Position numbers and translations under genes: made by a program. Shown here piece by piece: positions 23,832 through 58,310 of a DNA stretch of 64,000 nt. Location of the stretch: assembly GCA_963931925.1 (NCBI GenBank), contig OZ007573.1, forward strand, positions 41,790,722 through 41,854,721. The letters run 5' to 3'. This DNA is from Onchidella celtica. Its lineage: Eukaryota > Mollusca > Gastropoda > Systellommatophora > Onchidiidae. Every line of letters begins with the position of its first letter. The stretch's first letter is position 1. The notes under the pieces are model-generated. The model was given only the letters and a program-made list of their open reading frames with translations, did not search any database and was not told where the DNA came from.

Positions 23832-24965
23832 GAATGGGCCTGCTCGCTGTCAGCAGTCACCCCTCCAGCATACTTCTTTCACCATCCACTGAGCCAAACC
23901 TGCAAGAACAAATATTTAATGAAATTATCTGTCAGGGATATGATATGGTCTCATATCGTTAATGCTCTACAATATTTCATACGTCAGACTTATGCCAAAA
24001 GGCAACTGAAAGAAAGCCCATTGTGGGGCTGCCGGATAATATTAAAGAAAAAGAAATGTGCAGCGCAGTATGCTATGGAATACAGTTGTTATAGGAGAAA
24101 GGATTGTTTAGCAGATGACATTTTGTGGAAATGTGATTTCATATCGTTCGCTTATCTTTGTCTCACACACGAGACAAGGGTATGCAAATGCATCACATCT
24201 ACTGAGGCTACTGCAATCACTATGCATCTCAATCTGTAAGAATCAAGTGGGGCTGATAATGTATCCTCAGCCATTCTCCTCCTCCTCCACCCCTCCCCCC
24301 TCATAACAATAAATTGTGGCAATGAAATTCTGGGCATTTTTTTAAAAGCATTTTGTTTAAAATTCCTTCATGAGTGGAGTTTTCACACTACTGAAGCCAA
24401 CTCTTCCTCCTCATTATCTCCCAGTGTAACACTTCACTCTAATGGTAACACGTCTTCCATGAATGTGCAAAATGTATTACATGCACTTTGTCAATGTAGG
24501 CTGCTGTGGAAATTATGTATCATTCTTTGCTGACTGCTAAGCCTATGGCATTCTCTGTTCAGTCTACTTTTTTTTTTTTTCAGTCCAAAACAACCACTAC
24601 TGCTATCCCTTACTCCTTCAAACTGCTGTGATTCACCTGTCAACAAACTCTGACCTCTAAATTTAAATAGATCTAGAGATGAATTTTCTCACCCTTGCCG
24701 CTTGCAGGTGGAGATCTGGTGACCAACCGACCCCAATGTGATATTAACATTAGCTCTAGATTCTAAATGTAAAAAAAAAATCTAAAAATAAACTTGGTTT
24801 ATCTCCTTCACTCTCAAACCATATCGGGTCAAAGTGGAAGGTCCAAAAACTCCAAGCATGACTGAAGATAATTGGGGTGGGCTCATGGGGGTTCGGGGAC
24901 ACGGGAAAATAGCCAAATGGTTAGGAAGGGGTAGGTCAGATCTAGATCCAGATCTTGCTCTCAAA

Positions 24966-25377
24966 CAGTGTTTCTCAATCTTTTTTGTTCCATGCCCCAC
25001 TGCATTAAAAAAAAAAAGCATGCGCCCCACATTAATTGGGCAAATTCAGTATGAATACAACATAGAGATTTTTAAAAATATATTTCTGTTTAGAGGGCTC
25101 TGTCTAGATCTAGATCTAGATCTAGACATAGATCTACCTAGAAATCTAGCTACATCATTCAAAACAAGTTTTAATTTAAACTTTATTTGAAGTTTTCTTC
25201 ACTTGTTTCTTATGGGAGCCTTGCCCCTGGCGCCGGCTGAAGGTTTGTTTGTTTCAAAGGACCAGTTTCGTCAGTTTTAGCCATAAATTGCCACGTTTCG
25301 TGACATCCAGTCTGTCAGAGATCTCACGCCCCATGTCCCACCAAAATATTGCCACGCCCCAACTTCAGAAATAACTG
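24966..25377. mobile_element. hAT-like MITE with imperfect terminal inverted repeats
   Basis: The left end is CAGTGTTTCTCAATC and the right end reads backwards CAGTTATTTCTGAAG; both are followed by a block with gcccc, giving similar 35-bp ends. The flanking 8-mers ctctcaaa and ctctagac agree at five of eight positions, as for a decayed 8-bp duplication. CAGTG at the ends and 8-bp targets are typical of hAT elements. No transposase frame is seen. Confidence 0.45.
25103..25126. repeat. (TCTAGA)4 microsatellite
   Basis: Four exact head-to-tail copies of the self-complementary hexamer TCTAGA. Shorter runs of the same hexamer occur near 24939, 25132 and 26278-26300, so the 1.5 kb around the HARS start is locally enriched. 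Confidence 0.9.
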
Positions 25378-25884
25378 CTCTAGACTAACCGTGATCAAAT
25401 GTTTTCATTTGGGAGCACATAAACGGGAGGAGTTCCGTATGCGTTACATGTAATTTTTACCGTTATTAAGTAAAGCTCCCAGCGGGTCTGCGCAGGTTAT
25501 TAATTTATTATAGCTATTAAATTACTAGTATTAGGCCTAAGTTGCGCTTTTAGGGGGAAAAGCAGCAGACGACTTGCCTTTTGTTGCGTCATGTTTCACA
25601 TGGAAGTTGCCATGATGAAATTAAAAATAAGATCTTATTTGGAAATGGATTTTTCCTGGATTAAAGATATTAAACTTTAGTAGTGTTAATAAGAAAAGAA
25701 GATATAAAAAGCCAGTTTTACAAAAATAATATTGCAAACATTTATTGATTCAAAAATTGGGGTGGGGGCTTTTGAGATATTTATTTATAGAATCCACGAT
25801 TCTGAAAAAAAAATAGAACTGTAAAATGTATTTCGATTAGACATTTGGCGGCCATTCGCGAATAAGCCGTATCGACTCTCAACA

Positions 25885-47526
<21,642 letters not shown>

Positions 47527-49211
47527 GGAACTTGACATTTTGTCTCTTCATTAGGACATTTACTTTTTTATTAGTGCTGGGTTTTAATTTAGCCTTTAGT
47601 ATTCATGGAAGGATGGTTAGGCAAAATGGCTATAGAAATATCCACACTTGACATTTATTTTTAATCATCACTGGTGAAGAACTTCACACTATGTTTGGAA
47701 GCAAATTTGTTCTGAAAATTAAATCAAGTTACTGACCTGTATTTGTTTTTTCTTCAAATGTGATATTGTTGTAGAAAATTTTCTTGGAAAATAAGTGATT
47801 TAAGCAAAATTATTGGGAAATAACCTTTCGATTACTTAATTTGAAGATTGATTGTTATGTTTTGAAAAAAAGAACTCACTCAGTAGCACAAAATGGTGAT
47901 TTACATCCACATAAAATGGTATCACATTACAAACTGTAAATACCACAATTATTTATCTTAATGACCTTTGTTTTTTGGGGGTCACTGGTTACAGGGCAGG
48001 AAATCTCTTCCCAAAAGTCTGTCTTACATACATAATGTAACATAACATAAATGTCTGTTGAAACAGTTTCCATGGAGATGACAACTTGAACTTTCATGTC
48101 CATTATGCACATTGATGTAAATTCCAGGAAAATTAGGGTTAGCTTGATCTTTGATTTGAAGATAGACACATGATAGTCTGTACCGACTGACTGTCAAAGT
48201 TTCATCTTGTAACTTCTTAGGAAAATATATGGGCAACCACATCCTGTAGGATATGCAAACCGCTGGGAACATTGGCACATGCCATGGCCATATTTTGTAA
48301 AAGGGAGATTGTAAACATGAGCTATACGACATATTACATTATCTTGGTTAATGAGGTTCATGCAACATGAAATACTGTGCATCATAGACACTATGCCAGA
48401 AAGTTTAGGCTAAAAATTGTTTAAAGCTTGAAAGGAATTTAAACATTGATAATTGACATGGTGTGAGTAATTATTTCAATAGCTTGCTATGTAGTTTAGT
48501 AAAATACAAAATTACCAGGATCTGCTACAACTACATTCTTTGTTTTGTTTGTGAAAGTTTCCACTTTAAATGTAGAATTCTCAAAACATGTAAAATCCTC
48601 CCAACACTTCATATCAAAGTAAAGATGATCTACCTTTACTGCAATGTGAACCACAGAATTAATTCCTGTGTTTGTTTGTATCTTTAAACCAATGTTATCC
48701 TTTATATGAAGCATTACATGTTTGCATGCTGTGAAAGACAGCTTGAAGGGACTCTATATCACACAGTTAAACTAGGTGGGCACATGTGACTGTGTTGCAT
48801 TGCAGTCGTATTTATATTTTTTGAAATGGAGATGAATGAATGGAGATGTTTACACATGCGAGACACGGGCACAGGGACAGCAAGCCACATGTGCTCACTC
48901 AGCCTTAGACTGACTGCCAATATAAAAGGATTGGGGTGCATGTGCAGTATTTGCTTAGGTTCAGGGAATATATTATGTGAACTTTGTGAAAATGACTGCC
49001 AAATGTAGTGTGAAGGCAATGTTCTGTCTGAGTGAATGAAAAGTTTATTATGCAGGGTAGTCATGTAAATGTTTTCATGATTTCACAAACTTTATCAAAC
49101 CAGTTTTATGCTTGCTTGTTTATGTGAAAAAGGCTATGTGCAGTGTTATTTATTGGGAATTTCAAAACCACCCATCAGTGGACAAATGAATTATCTGCAG
49201 TTATTGGAGTA

Positions 49212-49368
49212 TGAGAATCCCGCAGGAAATTTCCTGATTTCTGCATTTTTTAATTTTTTCCTTGAGTGGAAAATGTATGGGACAATAATATGTGTCCTGC
49301 AGTTGGCGGTGACATGTAATGTCAAAAGTTCGGGGGATTTTTCTATTGATGGTTCCTATCCATGGCTG
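49212..49368 (+). repeat. Short dispersed repeat, family R2, copy 3
   Basis: Shares gagaatcccgcaggaaattt, cctgcagttggcggtgac and gtcaaaagttcggg with the two formin-intron copies (12225 and 13902), showing the family is not confined to one gene. Confidence 0.55.
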
Positions 49369-50465
49369 TCATCCCCCTGTATTTCAACTCCTGTTTGTCT
49401 GCAGGGCATAACATGGCCTGAATTCAATTCACATGTTATAAGACAAATTTTGTCTGCTGGCTACAATTCCAAAATAGTGAAGATCTCTCGATATTGATAT
49501 GTAAGTCAACATAAACTTAATCCGCAAACTTCATCTTTAGCCATAATTACCTGAGGACTTGATTACAGGCCCAACAGCTAAATTTCATCACGGATTTGTC
49601 AGTATTTACAATTAGTATTTTTGTAATTTTGCTAGTGGCAAATGTCTCAGAAAAAAAATGTTTTTTCCTTCTTTTTCCAATTGTTTAAAATTAATCTTTT
49701 CACTGAAAAGGGGATGAAGCAAACAGCTGAGAGAATTGAGTGCTGTGAAAATGTTGCCTTTATACCTCAACTTTACTGAATGTTGACTGATGGAAGGAAA
49801 GTAAGCATTCAATTGTTTTTAAATCAAAATGTCCATGTTATCTGTATTCTGAATTTGATTTGTGTGAGCAACTCCATTGTCTGTTGATGTCCATCACCCA
49901 CATTGTCATTTTGACACGATCGTGCGGTTTGTTTTAATTTTGATCCAATGCGGCCTGACTGTATTCAGTCATTACAATAAAACATACATGATTACAAGTC
50001 TTGCAGAGTATCCTTGTTTTGTGTCTGCTGAAAAAATGCACATACATGCCCATTACAGCCCCAAGAAAATCTGTTTGAATAATTGAGAGAATCAGATACA
50101 TCAGCAGTAGAATACATGTATTTGTGTGTCATAAACCTGATACATGTATGAAAATTATATGAAAGTGATTGGTCAACAGGCTTATTCTGACAAGGTATAG
50201 GAAACGGATTTGGTCTGTGTTATAACAGCTTACAGCAGTCCAGTGATAACTAAATTAGCATGTTTTACTGGTAGTTTTACATTGTATCTTATCAACGTGT
50301 CAGTCTGCAAAATTGAACTCTCTATTATATAACACTGGAATTTTCTTGTAACTCTCTCGGTGAGCATTTCAATGCAGCCATACATGTAGGACTGAAATAT
50401 AATTCTACTTGGAGATCGAAATACAAGTACTATACTCAAGTCAGATACATACACAGCTGTCTTTA

Positions 50466-50712
50466 CAGGGCTCCCACTCTTCCGCGGAAACACGGACATC
50501 CGCGGTGGAAGAGATCAGCGGTAATTTTTCTGACGTCCATTTATTACTATTATTTAAGTATTTTGTTGTGTATTTCTGTGTGGAGGTGTAATGTATGGTC
50601 CATTATTATCAAATCTATGCGCAGAATGTGGCCAATCACTTAAAATTTACGCTCCCCATAGGCGTCGCGCATAGATTTCAGATGTTTTTTTCTCAGTTGA
50701 GTGGGAGCCCTG
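50466..50712. mobile_element. 247-bp MITE with 14-bp perfect TIRs and CTTTA duplication
   Basis: Left CAGGGCTCCCACTC at 50466-50479 is exactly complemented at 50699-50712. cttta flanks both sides (50461-50465 and 50713-50717). CAGGG termini suggest a hAT-type element with a 5-bp target. No transposase frame. Internally, ccgcgg occurs twice 20 bases apart. Confidence 0.75.
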
Positions 50713-51498
50713 CTTTAAACTCATGGTAGAAAGCATTTTCTGTTGTAATTTATTCGAAGTAATACATTCAAAGTGCCGCATTTGATATTTATTGAGAGAC
50801 AATATACACATATCCCTCTAATCTGTTAGTTGTGAAATGTCATGGCTTTGATGTGTTGGAGAAACTTCCAAAATCTGCATCAACTATGTGAACATTTCAG
50901 TATTATTATTATTATCCAAGGTAATACTGTAATTTGCTTCCTGCCATTATATGGAGGTTGAAAAAAATTAAGGAAAATTATGAAACAATCTTTTGTGTAT
51001 GTGATAACTGGATTTGAACTCTATTCGAAAAAAGAAATGACAAACCTCATAAGCTTTGTGGTCAGATCATGTCTATACACAAAGTTAATGTCGTAAATAA
51101 AGAAAAGGATTTTGCAAAGACAAACGACCAGTGCATGCATAATTACGTGTACAATGAATTCTGAAATAACAAAACTGATAAATAAATAATCTATGTGAAC
51201 TTTCAGCCACAAATTCTTTCATGTTCCTGAAAATAAAAAACAGCTCAAGAGACAATATTACGTTAGTGTATTCATATATTATGTCCTCTGCATTATTTAC
51301 AACACATGGACAACATTCTGCGTAGATCAATCACATCGCACTGCGAAGGTCCAACAACTGTCATAAATGGTTTGTACATTTTGTAGACTGATTAACAAAA
51401 GGATCACAAGAAATCAAGTGTTGTCACAAGTCCACCGTCCACTTCCAGAGTTGTACTGCAGGCTCACTGAATAGAGGACCACAATTCATCCTTCTCCA

Positions 51499-54026
51499 CT
51501 ACATAGTGCTGCAGCATCGTGTATCAATAAACAACACAAGCACTCTGGAAACAAAAATTGATAAAATGACAAATCAATTTATATTCAGGTAAATCTAAGT
51601 ACATGTACATGTATTCTGTTGCCGAAGTTGATTTGCGCTTCTATTTAAAGAGATTACGTGCAGCACTGCACTATGTGAGCCAAGTGTATGTGTATCACGC
51701 ATAAATATATGGTGTAATTCGAATTACCGGTACTTTCTCGATTTTCGTTTTTGTTGAACACTGTAATATATAAGGTATTGTGTATGTGAAAATCATCCAT
51801 TTCTAGGAAGCAAACTGAACCAGCAGTCATATAGAAAAACCCACAGATACATTACAAGGGCTCTCGCACTTCCCATCACCCAAATCGCACAGCAGGCCTT
51901 CATTATTAATGTACTATGTTGTCAGTCTGTCCGCTTACTCATTACTGGCGCTTACCTGTCTTCTGGTACTCTAATCTGTCTAGCAAACCAACTTGCCACC
52001 TGTTTGGCATATTCGTGTTTGGTATCGCTGTCAATTTTGTCCGAGTTGTGGAAGAGTCGAAGATTGAGCATGGGGGCCATAGATCCTCCTCTCATCATGG
52101 TAACATTGGTCTGCAGATCTAATGTCACGTGCTGAGAGACACAGGGAAGGGAAATGCATGTTTACGTATTTCAAGAGACATAACTCACCGTGTACACTTG
52201 AAAGTGATTGGCTCTTTTAACTAACTCAAATTAATAACACTGCATGTACATGTACGCAAACTTCACGTGTTAACTTAATGAGACAGCTTCTTACATGTAT
52301 TCATTTTCTACACTTTAAGTGGCAGCCGTTTTGTAATATTACTGATTACACAATACATGTACCGGTGTCGTTGTCTAGCACTTTGTGGTTGCTATATGAA
52401 CAACAAAGTTGGGCTTAGGAACCGTCATCATCATCATTGCCTTTCTCACCCTGGATCAGGGTATAGGCCACCAACAAACACCTTCCATCCCTCTCTATCA
52501 TGGGCCAGCCTCTTTACATTATTCCAAGTCTTTCCGCTTCGTTGCACATCATTTTCTCTGGCTCTTCTCCACGTTCCGCGCGGCCTTCCTCTTGATCTCT
52601 TGCCCTGGGGATTCCAGTCCAATACCTTCTTCGTGATGCTGTTTCCTGGCCTCCTGAGAGTGTGGCCGATCCATCTCCATCGCCTCCTACCAATTTCCTC
52701 TCTGACTGGGTTCTGTCTTGTTCTTTTCCATACAATTTCATTGCTGACCTTGTCTGTCCATCTGATCTTAAGTAGCTTCCTCAAACATCTGTTGATGAAA
52801 ACTTGGATTCTCTTTATGCAGGCCTGGGACGCATTCCAAGTCTCACATCCATACAACAGGACTGACTTCACGTTCGAGTTGAATATCCTCAGCTTTGTTT
52901 TTAGAGATATATCCTTGGTTCTCCAAATCTTGCTTAAGGATGTGAAAGCTGCCTGTGCCTTTCCAATTCGTGCTTTGACTTCTGCCTCTGTTCCTCCCTT
53001 ATTGTCAATGATACTACCAAGATAGCAGAAGGACTCTACATCTTCCAGTGGTTGATCTCCTACTGTGACTTGTTCGCTTAGGGGTGCAACAATTTTTAGG
53101 ACCTTCGACTTCGCGGGATGTATCCTCAATCCAATTGATTCTGAAATTTTGTTTAGAGCTGTAGTCTTTGCTTGCATCTGGTCGTGTGTGTGCGACAATA
53201 GTGCCAAGTCATCTGCAAAATCTAGATCGTCCAGCTGTGTCCATGGGGTCCATTGTATGCCATTTCTTCCTCCACTGGTGGTTTCTTTCATAAGCCAATC
53301 AATCACCAGGATAAACAGAAATGGGGACAGCAAACAACCCTGCCTAACACCAGTCTTGATATCAAAGCTGATTAGGAACCGTACGTAAGCGCCATTTTGG
53401 CAATTTTTTAGTGATTCTCTTACAACTGGGACCTCAGATTTTGGCGATTTTTTTTTACCCCCCCACCCTGTTGTACGCTTTTCCGTCTCTTGTCTTCAAT
53501 TTCAGTCCCTATACTGCTTGTATGAGCTTACGGCCATTAAAATCTTGAATGTAGGTACATAATTTTGTATAGATAATACAGCCTTGAAATACTGAAACGT
53601 TCAACATCAATGACAGTTTGCATGGACTACGTTTCATTAGAAACATAGCCAACATTTGATTTATACACAATGATTTCAACCTACTTTTGAAAAAAATTAT
53701 AAAAATAAAATTCAAACTTTTGAAGTCATTACCATAACAGCAAAGTGTACGTGCACTTCACAGACCCCCCACCTACACGCTTTTCATTCCTTGGGGGCAT
53801 CCCCGTCCGATGGTACTCATTCTTGGTAGGTGAAGTAAGACGTGGACAATTTAAAAAGAAATGCCGAGGAAGAAGATGAGAGCAAGACTACATGAAACGT
53901 TCATACCTCCACATCCGTGTATAACAATTTGGCCAGCATAGTGGAACATGCAGAGAGAAACTCATCGTTGACAGATTTACGGTCCACGTTGGTGCTCATG
54001 AACGCCGCAATGCTATTTTTAGCCAT
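51499..54026 (-). CDS. Unrecognised small spliced gene
   Basis: Exon 1 54026-53907 (from ATG, 40 codons, MAKNSIAAFMSTNVDRKSVN to LYTDVE) has donor gtatga. Exon 2 52110-51956 has acceptor gatctgcag and donor gtaagc and codes TNVTMMRGGSMAPML and KHEYAKQVASWFARQIRVPED. Phase 0 joins exons 1 and 2; exon 2 ends in phase 2. An acceptor tttgtttccag at 51545 would add 15 residues to a TAG at 51499, giving about 106 aa; this last exon is the weakest part. The first frame is open further upstream to a TAG at 54203, so a longer 5' part is possible. I do not recognise the protein. A truncated RTE LINE occupies intron 1. Confidence 0.45.
52426..53371 (-). mobile_element. 5'-truncated RTE LINE, second copy, 11-bp TSD
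   Basis: ttaggaaccgt at 52415-52425 is repeated exactly at 53372-53382. It holds the last third of the same ORF (frame 53333-52446, no stop, ending in the same PDPG stop). By eye it differs at about six of 295 residues from the copy at 43453. The ATGATG tail is one unit longer. 5' truncation is the usual outcome of incomplete reverse transcription. Confidence 0.88.
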
Positions 54027-56599
54027 GACAGACTTTTTACTGTTAGTGGTATTTTTGTTGTCCTGAGATGTTGTTTGTCTTGGATCAGGCACGTGTTTGT
54101 CTGTTGTTTGTATGCTGAGAATGATGTCTCGCTCGTGGCCAAAACTCTTGTTAACTGAGAAACTACCGGTGGACAATGCTTGGTATGCAGTCTGTTCAAA
54201 CTATGTTTAAATCCGAGACCTGAAATAAAAACCGCACAAAACGTGACCTTATTTCTTGTTGGTTCTAACTCCATTTTCTGAAAAACTGGAAGTCTTTTAG
54301 TATGTAGAAAAGGTGTAACAAATTTTTAAGCACTTGTTTTTTGTCTGACACTTGTTTGAAATGCGTTGTGGCGCTTATCAAGCTGTTTCACAGTTCCAAT
54401 TTATTGTAACTCCTGATCACAATACAGTACATGATTGTACAAAAACCGCAAACGTTTAACTTCGAATTTCTCAGTTCTGAAAATATGGAGCTGGAGCAAA
54501 CAAGAATTGAGGTCGCGAATAGTACCGGTACGAAAGATAAATAGTCGAATGGACGGTGGACGGATAGTGTAGACTGGTGGATGAGTTTGTTTGTACTCGT
54601 GTACGAAAAATCCCCAAGTCTTTTGACATTTCCGTCATCAAAATACATCCCCAAACACAGCAAGACACACGACCTCAGTGATTGCACTGAACAGTAGAAA
54701 ACAAATATGGTCTTAGCGAAAGACGCTCGGTACTAACACACACACACACACACATACACTTAAAATGTGTGTAACAGCTGAGGTTGTTCTAGCACGTTAT
54801 AGTAGGGGGGAGTTAGTTGATCTAACTACAACCCTTTAGAAAACGAAACTATTACAGCTGTAAAATAAATAAACACGAGATCCGACGATAGATTAAATAA
54901 TACTAAAGTTTAATAACTGTATAGTGAACAATAAATTACTAGGAAGACACCAGCGAAACTAAATATCTACGCCACACAAAAGGAAACTCACTTACTCACC
55001 CCCCAACCACTCACACAGGTCTATATATATAAACATTCCTACAGAAAGTTCCCGAAATAAACGTTACCTTTGCCCTCGCACAAACTAACCAATCACGCAT
55101 CAATACGTCATCAGGTTACATCACTCAAGGCCAAATCTGGCGTAAACATTCTTATCCACAGTGTTATCGAATGTTCGGGAACATCCTAATATTTACTGAA
55201 CGAGTCAAAACACCTGACAACAAGCGAGCGAGGAAAAAAACTACTCACTAGAAAAGAAGGTCAGGTCACGGAGTACAGTACACTCTGGCGGTCGTCAACA
55301 ATAAAATGAAAGAAGAAATGAACACATGCTCACCAGTGTAAGAAGAAAACGGGGGAGGGCAAGGGATAGCTTGCAGATGCTACAATGTGATTTCAATCAT
55401 TTTCAGGTGATGATTCCACTGTCAATTCGCCCCCTCCCGCTCCCCCCTCCCTTTAAAAAAATAATTTTTTTTTTCTTCCTTTTTTTTTTTTCCCCTGCGA
55501 AATGACATTGCAAGTAGGCTACACGAATCTTGTATTTGCTCACAATAATTAATAGGAAACACGATTAATCTATAATCAAACTTAGTTTCTAACGATGAAT
55601 TCTACATAATTAAATTAAAATACAATTAATTGTGTACCAATCTATATACTATTACACACGTTCGTTTAGATACCCTTGGTTTGGTTTACAAGAGTAAAGT
55701 TCAGTGTCAATTCACAATAAGTTTTGAAAGACTCCTGTTTTGAGTACCGGTACCGCACCGATTATGTTACCATTGTCGTCAACTGACAATAAAATGACAT
55801 CCTGAGGGTGAACGATTTAAATGTAGTGTGCTAATTACGACACTTACCATGCACTCTAACAAGGAAAACACTCTAAAATAGCTCAGATATTTTGTCAATC
55901 TAAGAAAGCTGTGTGAAGTGCTGCCCACTTTTAAAAATCCTCGTCCAAGTGCTAAATCCCTAGCACTGTGTATATTCAATGTCAGACACCGACACCCCTA
56001 AAGTCTCGCCTCCCGTACCTATCTATGTTAGACTTGGGGCCACAGGGGTTTCATGTCGGCTTAAAGCCGCTGTGAACTTGATCGATAACGGTGCCAATAC
56101 ATGCGGATCACCGGCCCGAACGGTGATAGGAATTTTATCGATAACGGTTCAAACATCGATCACATACGGACACTGCAGGGTAGCGTGCCAGCGCTAAAGG
56201 TTTCGGGTTTTGGATAAAGAGAGGTGAGGGGGAGCAGTGGGGTGATTATGGTTGAGAGGAAAGCACCTAGAAGAAAGTGGATTTTGAGGAGTGTAGAACA
56301 ATAGTACAAAAATCGGCTTAGTAAAACCGAACCAGTAATGGACAGGAAGAGTTGGACTTAGGGACAGGGAGAAACAGACACAACGAGAACAATGGCCTGT
56401 TATGAGGACGTAACTAAACTTCGATAGAAAATGGAAATCAGTGTCAGACTTGACTGGGCGCGGACATGCTGTGTTCTAATTGGGTAATATAAAAAGATGG
56501 AAGAATTGTGTCTGCAATGAAATCAAAATTTTATTTCCAACCCTGTCCACCCCATCCCGGTACATGTAAATCACTTGTGTATTTTATTTACATGTGCGT
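54027..56599. other. Intergenic DNA, no gene seen
   Basis: Contains a CA microsatellite at 54736-54754, C/T-rich and A/T runs near 55430-55500, and scattered ggtaccgg-like words. Reading frames are short and unsupported. The promoter of the small - strand gene should lie near 54030-54300, but no motif is diagnostic. Confidence 0.45.
54736..54754. repeat. (CA)n microsatellite
   Basis: About nine uninterrupted CA units followed by a diverged tail. Confidence 0.9.
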
Positions 56600-56935
56600 G
56601 TGTCCGTCGGTGAAAGACAGACATATCGTCACACAGGTGGATGGACAAGCTGACAGACAGACAGATGGGCGGGCAAGCTGACGGAAAAACAGATAGACAG
56701 AAAGGTGAGTGGGCAGGTTGATAGATAAACAGATACTGAGATCGATAGAAAGGTGGGTGGGCAGGCTAAAAGTGTAAAAGACAGAGACAGATAAACAGAC
56801 ATATGGATGGAAAAGCTGACAGACAGTGAGACAAACAGACTGACAGTCAGACAGAATAAATAGACAGACAGGTGAATGGATAAGCTGATAGACAGACAGA
56901 CAGAAAGGCAGGTGGATGCTGTAACAGGGTGACAG
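56600..56935. repeat. GACA-rich degenerate satellite array
   Basis: Imperfect units built of gacagacagacaga and gtgggcaggctga/gatggacaagctga, roughly 40-60 bp each. A related short stretch (acaagctgatagacagaaag, acaagctgacagacagac) lies at 58230-58310, so the array may have been split by the segment between. Confidence 0.7.
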
Positions 56936-57099
56936 ATTGGCAAGGTATAAATAGCGTGGGAAGATAGTTGACGGCGGGGAGACAGAGTTATTGTATGCCA
57001 GAGGGGGAAAGTAGGGAATGTTTACTTGACCGCCGTACTTGACGATCAGATCACCTGGGAATTGCTTGGGGGGTAGAGATGCTTCAATAGTATTTGACG

Positions 57100-58205
57100 T
57101 GGAGTCGACAGGGGTGGCTATTAGGATAACTAATGTACACTCGGTGAGCGTCTTGGGGCGCTACCCGACTGGGTATAAATCCCCGAACGCTCCTTCCAAC
57201 TTCAGACCGCTGAGAGCACTCACCAGCTTCGTGCCGAAGAGGAGACCACAACTGCAACTGTAACTTTGTACTAGTCTTGTGAGTGGGGAAGGTCAGGGAA
57301 CCCGCAAACATCCTTTGTCAGAGCGTGGTATCTTTGGTATCTTGTCGGCATTTGAGCTGTTGCTGAGTGGTAAGTTAATTGTACGATGTATGTGTATTTT
57401 ACTTAATGTTCATGATTGTAGAACCTAAATCTAGTGGGTTTACTTTGGTATAACTACTGCCTCTGAGAGAGTCACGGAAACGCCGTTACATATGTGTTAC
57501 GAAACCTTATAGGATGGGGTCTGTTAGAGAGAGCGTTATTCTTCGTGGGGAACGTGTAAATATCATTAAAACTGTATTGATCGTTTATTCTATTGCCTAT
57601 ATGGGAGTCTATGGAGTATGGGAGCTGCAGCCTGACTTATAACAGTGTCAGCGGTTTAAAGTATTAGTGATGAATATCCGTCATGGAGTAAGTATGGAAG
57701 TCATGCCTTCCAACAGTAGATTAGGAAGTTGCGATTGTTTTTCTACAGAGGAGGAAGAACAACACCTTCTTGGCTTCTCAACTTCTTGTACTTTGATTAA
57801 CGACATCGTGGTTTCTTGGCTTCCCGACCTACTGGTACCTGCCGATACCTATTGATCTAACTGCGCAGCCAAGCCAGAGTAGAGAGGAAGAACCAGTGCC
57901 CAGATAGCGCCATACACCCCTAAAGGAGAGGTTTCCTTAAGCTGAATGTACCCGTGTGTTTTATAAAATGTGCTAGAAATTGAATATTACGAAGCCTGTT
58001 AATTATCATGTACTGATTTGCATCAATTTCATTCCATCGAAATTCACATGAAATTGTATGACCTATGTTCCTATTATTATTGAATGAATTAATAATTATT
58101 GTATATATATAAGCTATACAGATATCGTTTGTGATAACTTATAGAAGAGAGATAGTCGATTATTTAGTGTGTTTGTGCCGTGCCCATCACGGCTGGTGTC
58201 AGAAG
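57100..58205 (+). mobile_element. Possible LTR-retrotransposon terminal segment
   Basis: A TATA box in a GC-rich setting (gactgggtataaatccccga, TATAAA at 57174-57179) is followed about 1 kb later by cccatcacggc then TGGTGTCAGAAG at 58194-58205. That word resembles the primer-binding site found right after the 5' LTR of many Ty3-type elements. No gag/pol coding follows and no second LTR is seen, so this would be a solo or truncated remnant. The left boundary is arbitrary. An ordinary promoter is the alternative. Confidence 0.3.
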
Positions 58206-58229
58206 AAAGTTAGTGAGAGAAAGTGGAAA

Positions 58230-58310
58230 CATCACAGATGCACAAGCTGATAGACAGAAAGACAGGTGAATGCACAAGCTGACAGACAGACACACGAACT
58301 ACTCAGAGAC
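58230..58310. repeat. Second short GACA-rich stretch
   Basis: acaagctgatagacagaaag and acaagctgacagacagac match units of the array at 56600-56935. See that entry. Confidence 0.55.

Larger units (their letters stand above)
23832..25884. other. Intergenic region between divergent BUD23-like and HARS genes
   Basis: Holds the probable 5'UTR of the - strand methyltransferase (acceptor at 23900), a hAT-like element at 24966-25377 and short TCTAGA arrays. The last 60 bases before the HARS start are richer in CG (ggcggccattcgcgaataag) and are the likely HARS core promoter/5'UTR. No TATA box is placed convincingly. Confidence 0.45.
47527..51498. other. HARS 3'UTR and intergenic DNA
   Basis: Contains no convincing gene. 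It includes the HARS 3'UTR (possible ATTAAA at 47718), the R2 repeat at 49212-49368 and the MITE at 50466-50712. All reading frames here are short and lack recognised motifs or good codon patterns. Confidence 0.5.

Noticed and set aside
54388..54687. 99-residue minus frame with Cys- and Leu-rich sequence
   Set aside because: No recognised motif, atypical composition and no splice connection to the neighbouring minus-strand gene.
56629..56943. Minus-strand 104-residue frame rich in Leu, Ser and Val
   Set aside because: It is the translation of the GACA-type satellite; repetitive composition explains the open frame.
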